This document shows, piece after piece, positions 6,039 to 6,337 of a DNA stretch of 6,337 bases. A model generated the notes under the pieces. The model ran no database searches, was not told where the DNA came from, and worked only from the letters and a program-made list of their open reading frames with translations. This DNA comes from Candidatus Bathyarchaeota archaeon (GTDB lineage Archaea; Thermoproteota; Bathyarchaeia; TCS64): contig CALGBN010000415.1 in the NCBI GenBank assembly GCA_937877765.1, forward strand, positions 1 to 6,337. Direction: 5' to 3'. Every line of letters starts with the position of its first letter. Position 1 is the stretch's first letter. The translations under genes were made by a program, and so were the position numbers.

Positions 6039-6104
6039 AGTGCTTAGACCCCGTAATCAATCATGAAGAGCCCTTAAACGTGGTTCAAATATAACTCAAG
6101 GTTG

Positions 6105-6267
6105 ATGATACTCGGAATTAACAACCGTCAACTCCTAATTGCGGGAATATTATTTGTCTTACTCGGAGGGGTAATCGTATTGTATCGCCCAGTCGAGGAG
6201 TCTGCTTCAGGCATTCTTCAACTGCAACCAACATCAGGCGCACTAACGGTACTTTTTGATAATTATC
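6105..6267 (+). CDS. Membrane-anchored protein, N-terminal fragment (partial at contig end)
   Basis: The first 54 residues of a gene that runs off the genomic part of the contig. After a short N terminus (MILGINNRQ) there is one hydrophobic segment at about 10-27 (LLIAGILFVLLGGVIVLY), then a polar stretch (RPVEESASGILQLQPTSG) that should lie outside the cell. This resembles the topology of the protein at 3618: a short cytoplasmic start, one signal-anchor helix and an exported body. The ATG at 6105 is preferred over the TTG directly before it; AAGG lies six bases upstream but is a weak site. The residues SYTHLTLPTN that continue the frame are translated adapter. The family cannot be named from so short a piece. 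Confidence 0.6.
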
Positions 6268-6337
6268 CTGTCTCTTATACACATCTGACGCTGCCGACGA
6301 ATTAGACGGTGTAGATCTCGGTGGTCGCCGTATCATT
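6268..6337 (-). other. Illumina Nextera P5/i5 adapter, reverse orientation (not genomic)
   Basis: CTGTCTCTTATACACATCT (the Tn5 mosaic end in reverse complement) begins at 6268 and is followed by the rest of the Nextera Read 1 primer, the index complement ATTAGACG and the complete P5 oligo complement ending in CATT. It is the same adapter and index as at 1-68, inverted. Open frames across it (ending SYTHLTLPTN on plus, containing VYKRQ on minus) are adapter artefacts. Confidence 0.99.

Noticed and set aside
5922..6083. Imperfect direct repeat TTAAcCGTGG (5922-5931) and TTAAaCGTGG (6074-6083)
   Set aside because: Nine of ten bases match, but one such pair in a 227-bp spacer is expected fairly often and there is no third copy.
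69..6267. CRISPR array, tRNA or rRNA gene, insertion sequence, toxin-antitoxin or defence system
   Set aside because: No regularly spaced repeats, no tRNA-like cloverleaf, no transposase or nuclease motifs were found on either strand.
6118..6336. Minus-strand 72-residue open frame at the right end
   Set aside because: Its N-terminal third, including SSAASDVYKRQ, is translated adapter, and the rest is antisense to the membrane-protein start.
1..6337. Perfect 68-bp terminal inverted repeat suggesting a linear plasmid, virus or transposon
   Set aside because: Both copies are the Nextera P5 adapter with an identical i5 index, not biological sequence.

Overview
The window is 6,199 bp of archaeal DNA (69-6267) enclosed at both ends by Illumina Nextera P5 adapter (1-68 and 6268-6337, same i5 index CGTCTAAT in opposite orientations). 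The contig ends are therefore library artefacts, and the two outermost genes are cut by the adapter rather than broken in the genome.

Organism: an uncultivated, probably anaerobic archaeon. The evidence is a eukaryote-type DNA topoisomerase IB without the eukaryotic N-terminal domain, a tungsten/molybdenum aldehyde:ferredoxin oxidoreductase (AOR) family protein paired with a MoaD-like protein, TATA/BRE-like promoter elements including one placed for leaderless transcription, and few Shine-Dalgarno sites. Long TopoIB of this kind is known from Nitrososphaerota (Thaumarchaeota), Caldarchaeia, some Bathyarchaeia and Asgard archaea. The AOR argues against an aerobic ammonia oxidiser. The lineage cannot be fixed further from this sequence.

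Layout: (1) 69-995, minus strand, N-terminal half of a divergent AOR-family enzyme. (2) 1044-1328, plus strand, a MoaD/ThiS-like beta-grasp protein, transcribed divergently from the AOR with only 48 bp between them; it probably supplies sulfur for the pterin cofactor. (3) 1325-1684, minus strand, a small three-helix membrane protein that lies 25 bp downstream of (4) 1710-3512, minus strand, the topoisomerase IB, so the two may be co-transcribed. (5) 3513-3617, a divergent promoter region. (6) 3618-4565, plus strand, a membrane-anchored exported beta-rich protein of unknown function. (7) 4624-5877, plus strand, a cytoplasmic double-GAF sensory protein with a four-cysteine GAF signature and no recognisable output domain. 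(8) 5878-6104, an intergenic region with a T-run, a TATA-like box and a perfect 11-bp inverted repeat that could mark a structured RNA. (9) 6105-6267, plus strand, the start of another membrane-anchored exported protein, cut by the adapter.

Nothing here is clearly a new defence or mobile system. The points most worth a second look are the missing iron-sulfur cysteine in the AOR, the unusually long TopoIB linker with a Ser before the catalytic Tyr, the output-less four-Cys GAF protein, and the inverted repeat at 5974-6038.
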